Source of the DNA: CF-46 sp042408445
GTDB taxonomy: Bacteria; Chloroflexota; Limnocylindria; Limnocylindrales; CSP1-4
Assembly (NCBI GenBank): GCA_042408445.1
Contig: JBHORC010000038.1
Coordinates: 1 to 64,000, forward strand
Direction: 5' to 3'
DNA: 64,000 nucleotides
Both the position numbers and the translations under genes were made by a program. Each line of letters opens with the position of its first letter. Positions within the stretch are counted from its first letter, which is position 1. Below are positions 17,873-25,979 of this stretch, piece after piece. Below the pieces are notes generated by a model. It did no database searches. It was not told where the DNA came from and was given only the letters and a program-made list of their open reading frames with translations.

Positions 17873-18744
17873 GCGACGATCTTCTCGATCGGCAGGACGA
17901 GGATCCCGGATGCGCCTGCGGCCTTCAGCCGGGGCAAGAGGCTCCACACATCGTCCGCACCGACGACGGCGTGGATCGCGATCATCCCCGGGTGGGCGAG
18001 CGGGATCACGGACGGTGATTCCAGACCGGGCAGGAGCCGCTCGAGGTCGTCCAGGCGCTCCGCCGGCGCGTTCATCATCAGGTACTTGCGGTCGCGGGCG
18101 GCGATCACCGCGCTGAGCATCGTGTCGACGGCATCGATGGCCGAGCGCCGCTCGACGTGTGCCTCGGGGTTGACCACGAGGACAGCCTCCGACGCGAGGA
18201 CGTCGGCAATGGGTCGAAGCCCGTTCATCACGAGGGTCGAACCGGTCGACACGAGGTCGACGATCGCATCGGCGAGGCCAAGACGTGGCGCGACCTCGAC
18301 GGCCCCCGAGATCGGAACGACTTCGACGGCGAGCTCGGCCTGCTCGAAGAAACGGCGGGCGGTGTTCGGATGCGCAGTGGCAACGCGCAGCCCGTCGAGG
18401 TCCGCGAGGGTCCGCAGCGTGCTGTCCGAGGGAACCGCGGCGGCGAGGCGGCATCGCCCATAGCCGAGCGGACGGAGCCGCGGCAGCGCCGCGCCCGTCT
18501 CGGCGAGGAGATCGTCGCCGGTGATCCCAAGGTCGGCGACGCCGTCGCTGACGAACTCGATCACGTCATTCGTCCGGACGAAGAGGATGTCCAGATCGAA
18601 GTTCCGAACGCGCGCGACCAGGCTCCGATCGTGCTCCTCGAACTCCAGGCCGGCGTCATGCAGCAACTGGACGGTGGGCTCGACGAGACGTCCCTTGTTC
18701 GGGATCGCGAGCCGCAACCGGTCGCCGGTGCGATCGACGTTCAC
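17869..18744 (-). CDS. hisG: ATP phosphoribosyltransferase, long form
   Basis: First, committed step of histidine synthesis; 291 residues, the long form with a C-terminal ACT-like histidine-sensing domain (last 80 or so residues, with GMIAIHAVVGADDVWSLLPRL). A separate HisZ is therefore not needed. The catalytic part has LRLAIPNKGRL, ADLGITGDD and the PRPP loop LVSTGSTL. It overlaps yerC by four bases, so feedback (HisG) and transcriptional (YerC) control lie side by side. Confidence 0.95.
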   Translation of the reverse strand: MNVDRTGDRLRLAIPNKGRLVEPTVQLLHDAGLEFEEHDRSLVARVRNFDLDILFVRTNDVIEFVSDGVADLGITGDDLLAETGAALPRLRPLGYGRCRLAAAVPSDSTLRTLADLDGLRVATAHPNTARRFFEQAELAVEVVPISGAVEVAPRLGLADAIVDLVSTGSTLVMNGLRPIADVLASEAVLVVNPEAHVERRSAIDAVDTMLSAVIAARDRKYLMMNAPAERLDDLERLLPGLESPSVIPLAHPGMIAIHAVVGADDVWSLLPRLKAAGASGILVLPIEKIVA

Positions 18745-19067
18745 GACTCGCGACCGGCGGGGTAGGGGATGCCAGCCTCGCGAGCAGCCGCGAGTCGTTC
18801 GAGCGCCTGCCGATATCCGCCTTCCCCGTGATGCAGCCAGTTCGCGATCCGGGTGATCGTCGCGGTGCTCGCGCCGGTTTCGCGAGAGATCGAGGCGTAG
18901 TGCTCGCCCCGGTCCAGGCGCCGGACGACTGACCAGCGCTGGGCAAGATCCCGCAGCTCCCCCAGCGTGCAGAGGTCGCGCAGGAAGGCCGCCGCCTCGT
19001 CCTCGGTCTCCAGGCGGAGTACCGCCTGGATCAGCTCCTCGACATCGTTCGTGCGCCAGTCGTCCAT
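18741..19067 (-). CDS. yerC: TrpR-superfamily regulator (YerC/HisR type), first gene of the his operon
   Basis: A 108-residue all-helical protein with the TrpR/YerC pattern: FLRDLCTLGELRDLAQRW, then a helix-turn-helix SISRETGASTATITRIANWL (residues 60-79) and a basic tail. YerC-like TrpR relatives have been proposed as histidine-responsive repressors (HisR) in Gram-positive bacteria; I rely on memory for that. Its place as operon leader, divergent from hisA with a palindrome between, strongly supports a local his regulator. The corepressor (histidine or another ligand) cannot be read from the sequence. Confidence 0.88.
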   Translation of the reverse strand: MDDWRTNDVEELIQAVLRLETEDEAAAFLRDLCTLGELRDLAQRWSVVRRLDRGEHYASISRETGASTATITRIANWLHHGEGGYRQALERLAAAREAGIPYPAGRES

Positions 19068-19135
19068 CGTGGTTGTGTCGTGCCCCTCGTTCTGGCCGCA
19101 GCAGGTCGCCGCCCGTGGTCGGACCGCTTTAGTGT

Positions 19136-19149
19136 GCTAACATGCTAGC
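19136..19149. promoter_or_regulatory. Bidirectional hisA/yerC promoter with palindromic operator candidate
   Basis: The 14-bp near-palindrome GCTAACATGCTAGC (one mismatched pair) lies at 19136-19149. It contains TAACAT (19138-19143) reading right, six bases before the hisA GTG, and TAGCAT (19147 down to 19142) reading left toward yerC. One bound dimer could block both -10 boxes and the hisA start codon. CTAG-centred half sites resemble those of TrpR-type repressors. Confidence 0.6.
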
Positions 19150-19959
19150 GTGGCAGCAGGCGACGCGTCAACCAGCGGTCCGGGCGTGGGAGGAAGGTTC
19201 CAGCTCTATCCGGCGATCGACGTTCGGGGCGGCCGGGTCGTCCGGCTTCGCCAGGGGGACTTCGCCCGGGAGCAGGTCTATGGCGACGATCCTGTCGAGG
19301 TCGCGCGCGGGTTCCGGGCGGCGGGGGCGCGGTGGGTCCACGTCGTCGATCTCGATGGCGCCAGGTCCGGGGAGCGCGCGATCGGCGATCGCCAGCTGCG
19401 GGACCTCGTCGCGGAGATGCGGCAAGCAGACGGTGGGCGGACAAACATCCAGACCGGGGGAGGGCTGCGAAGCGTCGAGGACATCGCCGCCGTCCTGGAT
19501 GCCGGCGTCGCGCGGGCGATCCTCGGGACGGCCGCCCTCCGTGACCAGGCGTTCGTCCGCGGTGCGATTGCACGGTTCGGCGCCGAGCGGATCGCGGTCG
19601 CACTCGATGTTCGCAACGACACCGCCGTCGGTGAGGGCTGGGTGGGCGGCGCAACGGCCGTTCCGATCGCGGAGCTCCTCCGCGACCTCGGTGCCGCGGG
19701 GGTCGCGACGCTCGTCGTCACCTCGATCGACCGCGACGGGCTTCTCGACGGCCCCGACCTCGGGCTGCTCGAATCGGTGGTCGGCAGGACCTCCGCCGGG
19801 GTCATCGCCTCTGGCGGGGTGGCCTCTCTCGGCGACCTGGACGCGATCCGGGCGATCGGGTGCGCGGGCGCGATCGTCGGGCGTGCCCTCTACGACGGTG
19901 CGATCGATCTGGCCGAGGCGATCGAGCACGTGAGCAGAGGCCTGCCCACCGGCGGATAG
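19150..19959 (+). CDS. hisA: HisA: ProFAR isomerase
   Basis: TIM-barrel isomerase of histidine step 4; 269 residues. The N-terminal catalytic Asp lies in LYPAIDVRGGRVVRL, the phosphate loop in TGGGLRS, and the second catalytic Asp in VVTSIDRDGLLDG, with VIASGGVAS near the end. The first 16 residues are extra to the usual enzyme. GTG 19150 is six bases after a TAACAT -10 box with no room for a Shine-Dalgarno site, so the message is probably leaderless. It is the only his gene placed outside the minus-strand operon. Confidence 0.94.
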   Translation: MAAGDASTSGPGVGGRFQLYPAIDVRGGRVVRLRQGDFAREQVYGDDPVEVARGFRAAGARWVHVVDLDGARSGERAIGDRQLRDLVAEMRQADGGRTNIQTGGGLRSVEDIAAVLDAGVARAILGTAALRDQAFVRGAIARFGAERIAVALDVRNDTAVGEGWVGGATAVPIAELLRDLGAAGVATLVVTSIDRDGLLDGPDLGLLESVVGRTSAGVIASGGVASLGDLDAIRAIGCAGAIVGRALYDGAIDLAEAIEHVSRGLPTGG

Positions 19960-20055
19960 TGCCCACGGCCGCGCCGGGCCGACCGACCCCGAGCGCGACT
20001 CCAGCGCCGGGCGCACGACGACCGGCGGCGCGCCGCCGAGCAGGTGAGAGCCGGA

Positions 20056-22152
20056 TCAGTGCCCGCCGTGAGCGCCGACGGCGTCCGTCTCCTTGCGATG
20101 CTGCTCGATGACCTTCTCCGCGAGGTGCTGCGGCACCTCCTCGTAGTGGTCGAGCACGGCGGTGAACGTCCCGCGGCCGCGCGTCATCGATCGCAGCTCG
20201 GTGGCGTAGGAGAACAGCTCCGATTGCGGCACGTGCGCCTGGACGACCTGCGTCCCGTCGGCGGAGTCGATCCCGAGCACGCGGCCGCGGCGGGTGTTCA
20301 GATCCCGGTTCACGTCACCCATGTACTCCTCGGGGACGTGGACCTCGACGGCCATGATCGGCTCGAGGAGCGCCGGCCGGCAGTCCATGACGCCCTTCTT
20401 GAGGGCCATCGAGGCGGCGATCTTGAACGAGAGCTCGTTCGAGTCGACCGTGTGGAACGAGCCGTCGTAGAGCGTCGCCTTGAAGTCGGACAGCGGGTAC
20501 CCGGCGATCACGCCCTCGGATGCGGTCTCGCGGATCCCCTTCTCGATGCCGGGGAAGAAGCCCTTCGGCACCGAGCCGCCGACGATCCGCTCGGCGAACT
20601 CGACGCCGCCGCCCGGATTCGGCTCGATCTCGATCCAGACGTGGCCGAACATCCCGTGGCCGCCCGTCTGCTTCTTGTACTTGCCCTCGACCTGGGTCTT
20701 GCCCCGGATCGTCTCCCGGTACGGCACCTTCGGCTGCTTCGTCTGGATCGCGGCGCCGAACTTCCGCTTCAGCCGCTCGCCGATCACCGCGATGTGGGCG
20801 TCGCCCATCGTGACGAGCAGCTGCTCCCCGGTCGGAGAGCGTTCGACCCGGACGGTCGGCTCCTCCTCGAGCATCCGCTGGAGCGCCGCGCCCATCTTGT
20901 CGAGGTCGGCCTTCGTCTGCGGCTCGATGGCGACCGAGAGCGACGGGTTCGGGAACGCGATCGGTGGCAGGATCACCGGCTTCTCGCGCGCCGAGAGCGT
21001 GTCGCCGGTCTCGGTGGAGACGAGCTTCGCGACCGCGCCGATCTCTCCGGCCTGCAGCTCACCGATCGGCTCCTGCTCCTTGCCGTGCAGCAGGAGCAGC
21101 TGGCCGATCCGCTCGTCCTCGTCCCGGTTCGCGTTCCAGGCGTGCGCCTGGCCGTGGAGCGTCCCGCTCAGGATCCGGAGATACGTGAGCCGTCCGACGA
21201 ACGGATCCGCCGCGGTCTTGAAGACCCGGGCGACGAGGGGGCCATTCGGATCCGGGTTGATCGTGACCGGCTGACCGGACTTCGCGTCCCGCGCCTCGAC
21301 CGCGGGCTCCTCGGCGGCCGTCGGGAGGTAGCGGATGAACGCGTCGAGCAGGGCATTCATGCCGATGCCTTTCGACGCCGAGCCGACGAGCACCGGCGCG
21401 AGGATCGAGTCCCGGACGCCACGGTGGAGGCAGGTGTCGAGCTCCTGGTCGCTGATCTCCTCGCCGTCGAGGTATTTCGCCATGACGTCGTCGTCTGCCT
21501 CGGCCGCCGCCTCGAGCAGCTGATCCCGACGCATCGCGATCTCGTCGCCCAGCTCGTCCGGGACCGGGATCTCGACCTCGCTGCCGCCGTCGAACGCCCA
21601 CGCCTTGCGGTGGACAAGGTCCACGTAGCCGCGGAACGTCTCCGCCTTGCCAATCGCGAGGTGGAGCGGCGCGATCTTGTTGCCGAACCGCGCCCGCAGC
21701 GCGTCCAGCGCTGCTGATGGATCCGCATTCTCGCGGTCGCACTTGTTCAGGAAGAAGCACGCCGCGCGGCCGGTGGAGCGGCCCAGGCCGACCGCGGTCT
21801 CGAGCCCGGATTCGACCTCACCTGACGCATCCATCACGAACAGCGCGCCGTCGGCCGCGGCGAACCCCGAGATCACCTCCGCGACGAAATCCGGATAACC
21901 GGGCGTGTCGACGAGGGTGATCCGGGTCGAGTCGTGCTCGAACGTCGCGACCGCGAGACTCAGCGACTCCTTGCGCTTCTGCTCCTCGGGCTCGAAGTCG
22001 AGGTGGGCGGTCGCGTCATCGACGCGGCCCAGGCGCGGGATCGCGCCGGCTCGAAAGAGGAGCTGCTCGGCGAGCGTCGTCTTGCCGGCGCCGGCGTGGC
22101 CGGCCAGGACGACGCTTCGGAGGTGGGCGGGATCGACGCTCTTCATCGTCAT
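20056..22152 (-). CDS. EF-G-like translational GTPase (EF-G paralogue)
   Basis: A five-domain EF-G homologue of 698 residues. The G-domain has GHAGAGKTT (instead of the HIDAGKTT of canonical EF-G), DTPGYPDF and NKCD. Domains IV and V are complete (GSVPKGFFPGIEKGI; the PALLEPIMAVEV strand). This signature marks the EF-G2/FusA2-like group, whose role (some may help ribosome recycling) is not settled. I start at ATG 22152, which has GAGAGG 12-17 bases upstream; ATG 22146 is also possible. The frame extends to ATG 22245, but that codon lies inside the likely -10 box. Confidence 0.88.
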   Translation of the reverse strand: MTMKSVDPAHLRSVVLAGHAGAGKTTLAEQLLFRAGAIPRLGRVDDATAHLDFEPEEQKRKESLSLAVATFEHDSTRITLVDTPGYPDFVAEVISGFAAADGALFVMDASGEVESGLETAVGLGRSTGRAACFFLNKCDRENADPSAALDALRARFGNKIAPLHLAIGKAETFRGYVDLVHRKAWAFDGGSEVEIPVPDELGDEIAMRRDQLLEAAAEADDDVMAKYLDGEEISDQELDTCLHRGVRDSILAPVLVGSASKGIGMNALLDAFIRYLPTAAEEPAVEARDAKSGQPVTINPDPNGPLVARVFKTAADPFVGRLTYLRILSGTLHGQAHAWNANRDEDERIGQLLLLHGKEQEPIGELQAGEIGAVAKLVSTETGDTLSAREKPVILPPIAFPNPSLSVAIEPQTKADLDKMGAALQRMLEEEPTVRVERSPTGEQLLVTMGDAHIAVIGERLKRKFGAAIQTKQPKVPYRETIRGKTQVEGKYKKQTGGHGMFGHVWIEIEPNPGGGVEFAERIVGGSVPKGFFPGIEKGIRETASEGVIAGYPLSDFKATLYDGSFHTVDSNELSFKIAASMALKKGVMDCRPALLEPIMAVEVHVPEEYMGDVNRDLNTRRGRVLGIDSADGTQVVQAHVPQSELFSYATELRSMTRGRGTFTAVLDHYEEVPQHLAEKVIEQHRKETDAVGAHGGH

Positions 22153-22243
22153 CGGCGGAGCGGACCTCTCGACTGCACGAAACGACGGGCGATTCGCCGC
22201 GGAGACGGGCCGGGACAGGCCCCACCGGGCTCGTGTCCGACCC

Positions 22244-22281
22244 ATGATACGGCCGGGCCGGCGGTGGTCGTCGGCTATACT
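22244..22281. promoter_or_regulatory. Divergent promoters for the EF-G paralogue and yebC
   Basis: TATACT at 22276-22281 faces yebC, whose ATG follows ten bases later. TATCAT (read on the minus strand from 22249 to 22244) faces the EF-G gene, leaving a leader of about 85 bases. Neither has a convincing TTGACA-like -35 box. Confidence 0.5.
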
Positions 22282-22291
22282 CCCGCCCGCG

Positions 22292-23047
22292 ATGTCCGGT
22301 CATTCCAAGTGGTCCACGATCAAGCGCCAGAAGGGCGCGAACGACGCGAAACGAGGGGCGCTCTTCACGAAGGTCGCCCGGGAGATCAGCGTCGCGGCGC
22401 GCCAGGGCGGCGGGGATCCGGACGCGAACTACCGGCTGCGGCTCGCGATCGAGAAGGCTCGATCGGTCAACATGCCCGCCGACAACATCAAGCGGACGAT
22501 CGACAAGGCGACCGGCGGCGGTGATGCCGACCAGTTCGAGGAGATCGTCTACGAGGGCTACGGCCCCGGCGGCATCGCCGTCCTGGTCGAGGCCGCGACC
22601 GACAACCGCAACCGGACTGCGGCGGAGGTTCGCTCGATCTTCACAAAGACGGGCGGCCAGCTCGCCGGCAGCGGCGCGGTCGCCTGGCAGTTCGAGCCGC
22701 GCGGCCTGATCACGGTTCCGCGCGACGGCAAGGTCGATGCCGACGACGTCGCACTCGCGGCGATCGACGCCGGCGCCGAGGACGTCGACACGGACGACGA
22801 CGAGGCCATCGAGATCTACACGGAGCCCGGCGCCCTGGAGAGCGTGCGCAAGGCGCTCGAGGCGGCAGGGGTCCCGGTCGAGTCGGCCGAGAACACGATG
22901 GTCGCCCGCCAGTCCGTCGAGCTGGATTCCGGCAAGGCGCGACAGGCGCTGCGGCTCGTCGAGCTCCTCGAGGACCTCGACGACGTCCAGCGGGTCAGCT
23001 CGAACTTCGACATCCCCGAGGACGTCTTCGCCGAGGTCGCCGGGTGA
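22292..23047 (+). CDS. yebC: YebC/PmpR-family protein
   Basis: Family known as a transcriptional regulator and, more recently, as a translation factor relieving stalls at proline motifs. It has 251 residues and opens with the signature SGHSKWSTIKRQKGAND, then ARQGGGDPDANYRLRLAIEKA and the conserved NMPADNIKRTIDKA. It immediately precedes ruvC-ruvA, a classic linkage. ATG 22292 was preferred over longer in-frame starts because the signature begins there and a TATACT box sits just upstream. Confidence 0.95.
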   Translation: MSGHSKWSTIKRQKGANDAKRGALFTKVAREISVAARQGGGDPDANYRLRLAIEKARSVNMPADNIKRTIDKATGGGDADQFEEIVYEGYGPGGIAVLVEAATDNRNRTAAEVRSIFTKTGGQLAGSGAVAWQFEPRGLITVPRDGKVDADDVALAAIDAGAEDVDTDDDEAIEIYTEPGALESVRKALEAAGVPVESAENTMVARQSVELDSGKARQALRLVELLEDLDDVQRVSSNFDIPEDVFAEVAG

Positions 23048-23087
23048 CCTCGGCCGCCGGTCCGTCGTCGCGACCGGTGGCCCTCGG

Positions 23088-23714
23088 ATGATCGTCCTCG
23101 GGATCGACCCGGGGACCGCGGCACTGGGCTGGGGTGTCATCGAGCACGAATCGGGACGGCTCCGGGCGGTCGACCACGGCTGTCACACCACCTCGCCGGA
23201 CCAGCCGCTGGGTGAGCGCCTCCGCTCGATCCACGACGCCGTTCGCGACGTGATCGCTGCCCACTCGCCGGCCGTCGTCGCGGTGGAACGCGTCTTCTTC
23301 TCGCGGAACGCCCAGACCGCCATGGCGGTGGGTCATGCCCGAGGCGTCGTGCTCCTGGCGGCGGCGGAGGCCGGTCTGCCGGTTCGCGAGGCGACCCCGA
23401 ACGAGGTGAAGAGCGCCGTCGCGGGCTACGGCGCGGCCGACAAGGAGCAGGTGTCGCGGATGGTCCAGCTCGTCCTCGGGATGGCGGCGCGGCCGACCCC
23501 GGACGACGCCGCCGATGCGCTCGCGATCGCCGTCTGCATCGCGAATCTCGTCGGCCAGGTCGGGCGGACGACGAGGTCCTCGGGCGCCGTTCTGGATCGC
23601 GCGGCATCCGCGCCGATCGAGCGCGGCTCGACGCCGTACGAGCGCGCGGTGCGCGAGGCGCTGGCGCGCGAGAACGGGTCGACGCGGCCGAGCCGCCGGG
23701 CAGGATCGCGGTGA
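23088..23714 (+). CDS. ruvC: Holliday junction resolvase RuvC
   Basis: Endonuclease that resolves Holliday junctions with RuvAB; 208 residues. Acidic catalytic residues are visible in VLGIDPGTAALGWG (Asp7), VVAVERVFF (Glu) and the DDAADALAIAVC segment (two Asp). An Arg-rich tail of about 45 residues extends beyond the usual C-terminus. It ends in a GTGA overlap with ruvA. Confidence 0.95.
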   Translation: MIVLGIDPGTAALGWGVIEHESGRLRAVDHGCHTTSPDQPLGERLRSIHDAVRDVIAAHSPAVVAVERVFFSRNAQTAMAVGHARGVVLLAAAEAGLPVREATPNEVKSAVAGYGAADKEQVSRMVQLVLGMAARPTPDDAADALAIAVCIANLVGQVGRTTRSSGAVLDRAASAPIERGSTPYERAVREALARENGSTRPSRRAGSR

Positions 23715-24310
23715 TCGCCTCCGTCGAGGGACGCGTCGGTGCAGTCGCGTTCGACTCGCTGGTCATCGAGGTCGGCGGGATCGGGTATCGCGTCTTCGCG
23801 GCGCCCGCGATCCTCTCGACCGCCCAGCCGGGGTCGACGATCAAGCTCCACACCTACCACCTCGTCCGCGAGGATCAGCAGGCGCTGTTCGGGTTCCGGA
23901 CCGCCGAGGATCTCGGGTTCTTCACGCTGTTGCTGACCGTCACGGGCGTCGGGCCGAAGGTCGCCCTCGCGATCGTCGGGTCGCGACCGACGCCGGATCT
24001 CCAGCTCGCGATCATGGCCCAGGACCAGGCGGTGCTCGTCTCGATCCCCGGGATCGGGAAGAAGCTCGCCGACCGGATCATCTTCGAACTCAAGGAGAAG
24101 GTCGCCGCGGCCGGTGTCGCGGCAGCCGGCGTGGTGGGCGCCGGCGGCGTCGGCGCGGCCGAAAGCGAGGTCGTCGCGGCGCTCCAGGCGCTCGGCTATT
24201 CGCTAGCGGAGGCGCGCGAGGCGTCGCGGGTCGCGCTGGCCGACGCGACGATCGGCGGGACGCTCGAGGATCGAGTGAAGGCGGCCCTGCGGAGCCTGCT
24301 CCGGGAGTAG
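23711..24310 (+). CDS. ruvA: Holliday junction DNA helicase subunit RuvA
   Basis: Junction-binding subunit of the RuvAB branch-migration complex; 199 residues. Domain I is an OB fold (IASVEGRVGAVAFDSLVIEVGGIGYRV). Domain II carries two helix-hairpin-helix motifs (LLTVTGVGPKVALAI and LVSIPGIGKKLADRI). After a Gly/Ala-rich linker, domain III (ALQALGYSLAEARE) would contact RuvB. GTG 23711 overlaps the ruvC stop. ruvB lies 560 bp downstream, separated by a VOC gene. Confidence 0.95.
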   Translation: MIASVEGRVGAVAFDSLVIEVGGIGYRVFAAPAILSTAQPGSTIKLHTYHLVREDQQALFGFRTAEDLGFFTLLLTVTGVGPKVALAIVGSRPTPDLQLAIMAQDQAVLVSIPGIGKKLADRIIFELKEKVAAAGVAAAGVVGAGGVGAAESEVVAALQALGYSLAEAREASRVALADATIGGTLEDRVKAALRSLLRE

Positions 24311-24412
24311 GGCGGGGTTCCGCGGCCGGGCGCGGCGACCGGGCCCCGAGCCGCAGCCGATCACGACTGTTCCGCCTATGCTCGCGCCTCCAGGTGTGCA
24401 GGAGGGAACGGC

Positions 24413-24823
24413 GTGGAACGAGCGGTCGGCATCGGCGGCATGTTCATCCGGGCGAAGGATCCGGCGGCGCTCGGCCGCTGGTATCGCCAGGCGTTCGGCA
24501 TCCCGACCTACCCGCCCGAGAACGAGGAGTCGCCGGAGACCTGGTGGCAGGCGGCCGGCCCGACGGTCTGGTCCGCCTTCGACGCGGACACGGACTACTT
24601 CGGGCGGCGCGACCAGCAATGGATGGTCAACATCCGCGTCCGTGACCTCGAGGCGATGCGCGAGCAGCTCCGTGCTCTGGGTGCCGTCGTCCTTGACCAG
24701 GTCGAGGCGATGGACGGCGTCGGGCGTTTCGGCTGGGTCGAGGATCCCGAAGGCAACCGGGTCGAGCTGTGGGAACCGGCCCCGGAGGCGCTCGTGCCGG
24801 ACGGCGGAACCTCGGAGACCTGA
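24413..24823 (+). CDS. VOC (glyoxalase/bleomycin-resistance fold) protein
   Basis: A 136-residue single VOC domain. It shows the two-strand N-terminal pattern GGMFIRAKDPAALGRWYRQAFG and the C-terminal metal-site strand GWVEDPEGNRVELWEPA, where Glu is the usual ligand. Family members are glyoxalases, dioxygenases or resistance proteins; the substrate cannot be inferred. GTG 24413 has AGGAGGG upstream and TATGCT at 24377-24382. It splits the usually contiguous ruvA and ruvB. Confidence 0.8.
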   Translation: MERAVGIGGMFIRAKDPAALGRWYRQAFGIPTYPPENEESPETWWQAAGPTVWSAFDADTDYFGRRDQQWMVNIRVRDLEAMREQLRALGAVVLDQVEAMDGVGRFGWVEDPEGNRVELWEPAPEALVPDGGTSET

Positions 24824-24859
24824 TCTAGAACATCCGTGCGAAACGTGACCTGATCGTGG

Positions 24860-24865
24860 TACCCT
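24860..24865 (+). promoter_or_regulatory. Probable leaderless promoter of ruvB
   Basis: TACCCT followed by seven bases and then the ruvB ATG at 24873. There is no Shine-Dalgarno sequence between them. This gives ruvB its own promoter downstream of the VOC gene. Confidence 0.55.
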
Positions 24866-24872
24866 TCGCGCG

Positions 24873-25946
24873 ATGACCGACGACCTGTCGCGACTCCTCG
24901 CGCCAGACCTCGTCGACGACTCGGATCGGGTCGTCGAGGGTGCCCTTCGACCGCGGACGCTCGAGGAGTACATCGGCCAGCGCGAGGTCAAGGCCAACCT
25001 CTCCGTGCTGCTCGCCGCCGCGCGGGGCAGGGACGAGGCCGCGGACCATGTCCTCCTCTACGGACCGCCGGGCCTCGGAAAGACGACCCTCGCCACGATC
25101 ATCGCCCGCGAGCTCGGCGTGAACGTGCGGTACACGAGCGGCCCGGCTGTGGAGCGGGCCGGCGACCTTGCCGCGATTCTCACCGCCCTCGACGAGCGCG
25201 ACGTGCTCTTCATCGACGAGATCCATCGGCTCAACCGGGCGGTGGAGGAGATCCTCTATCCGGCGATGGAGGACTACGCGCTCGACGTGATGATCGGGAA
25301 GGGGCCCAGCGCGCGAAGCCTGCGGCTCAGCCTGAAGCCGTTCACGGTCGTCGGTGCGACGACACGGGCGGGGAGAATCAGCTCGCCGCTCCGCGACCGG
25401 TTCGGCGCCACCTACCGCCTCGACTTCTACGAGGAGAACGACCTCACCGCGATCGTCGATCGGTCGGCGCGCATCCTCGACGTCCCGATCGACGACGCAG
25501 CGGCGCGCGCGATCGCCCGCCGCGGACGGGGCACGCCGCGGATCGTGAACCGCCTGCTGAAGCGGACCCGCGACCACGCCCAGGTCCACGGCGACGGCCG
25601 CGTCGACGAGGCGACGGCGACCGCCGCGATGCGCCAGATGGAGATCGACGACGAGGGCCTCGACTCGACGGACCGGAAGCTCCTCGCGGCGATCATCCAG
25701 AAGTTCGCATCCGGGCCGGTCGGCGTCCAGGCGCTCGCGGCCGTGCTCGCCGAAGAGGTCGAGACGATCGAAGACGTGTACGAGCCGTTCCTCCTGCGGC
25801 TTGGCTTCATCGACCGGACGCCGCAAGGCCGGATCGCGACCGAAGCGGCACGGGCGCACCTCGCGAAGCTCGGCTACGAGATCCCGCCGCCGCGCCGCGC
25901 GGAGCCCGAGATGCCGGCGTTCTGGGACGACCTTCCCGCTGGCTGA
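24873..25946 (+). CDS. ruvB: Holliday junction branch-migration ATPase RuvB
   Basis: Hexameric AAA+ motor of the RuvAB complex; 357 residues. Walker A is YGPPGLGKTTLA (about residue 62), Walker B VLFIDEIHRLNR, sensor 1 VGATTRAG, arginine finger SPLRDRFG and the C-terminal winged helix starting about residue 265 (RKLLAAIIQKF, with ETIEDVYEPFLLRLGFI). It ends 33 bp before tgt. Confidence 0.97.
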   Translation: MTDDLSRLLAPDLVDDSDRVVEGALRPRTLEEYIGQREVKANLSVLLAAARGRDEAADHVLLYGPPGLGKTTLATIIARELGVNVRYTSGPAVERAGDLAAILTALDERDVLFIDEIHRLNRAVEEILYPAMEDYALDVMIGKGPSARSLRLSLKPFTVVGATTRAGRISSPLRDRFGATYRLDFYEENDLTAIVDRSARILDVPIDDAAARAIARRGRGTPRIVNRLLKRTRDHAQVHGDGRVDEATATAAMRQMEIDDEGLDSTDRKLLAAIIQKFASGPVGVQALAAVLAEEVETIEDVYEPFLLRLGFIDRTPQGRIATEAARAHLAKLGYEIPPPRRAEPEMPAFWDDLPAG

Positions 25947-25979
25947 CGTGGAGTCGGCGTCCGGGGCGAGGCAGACGCG

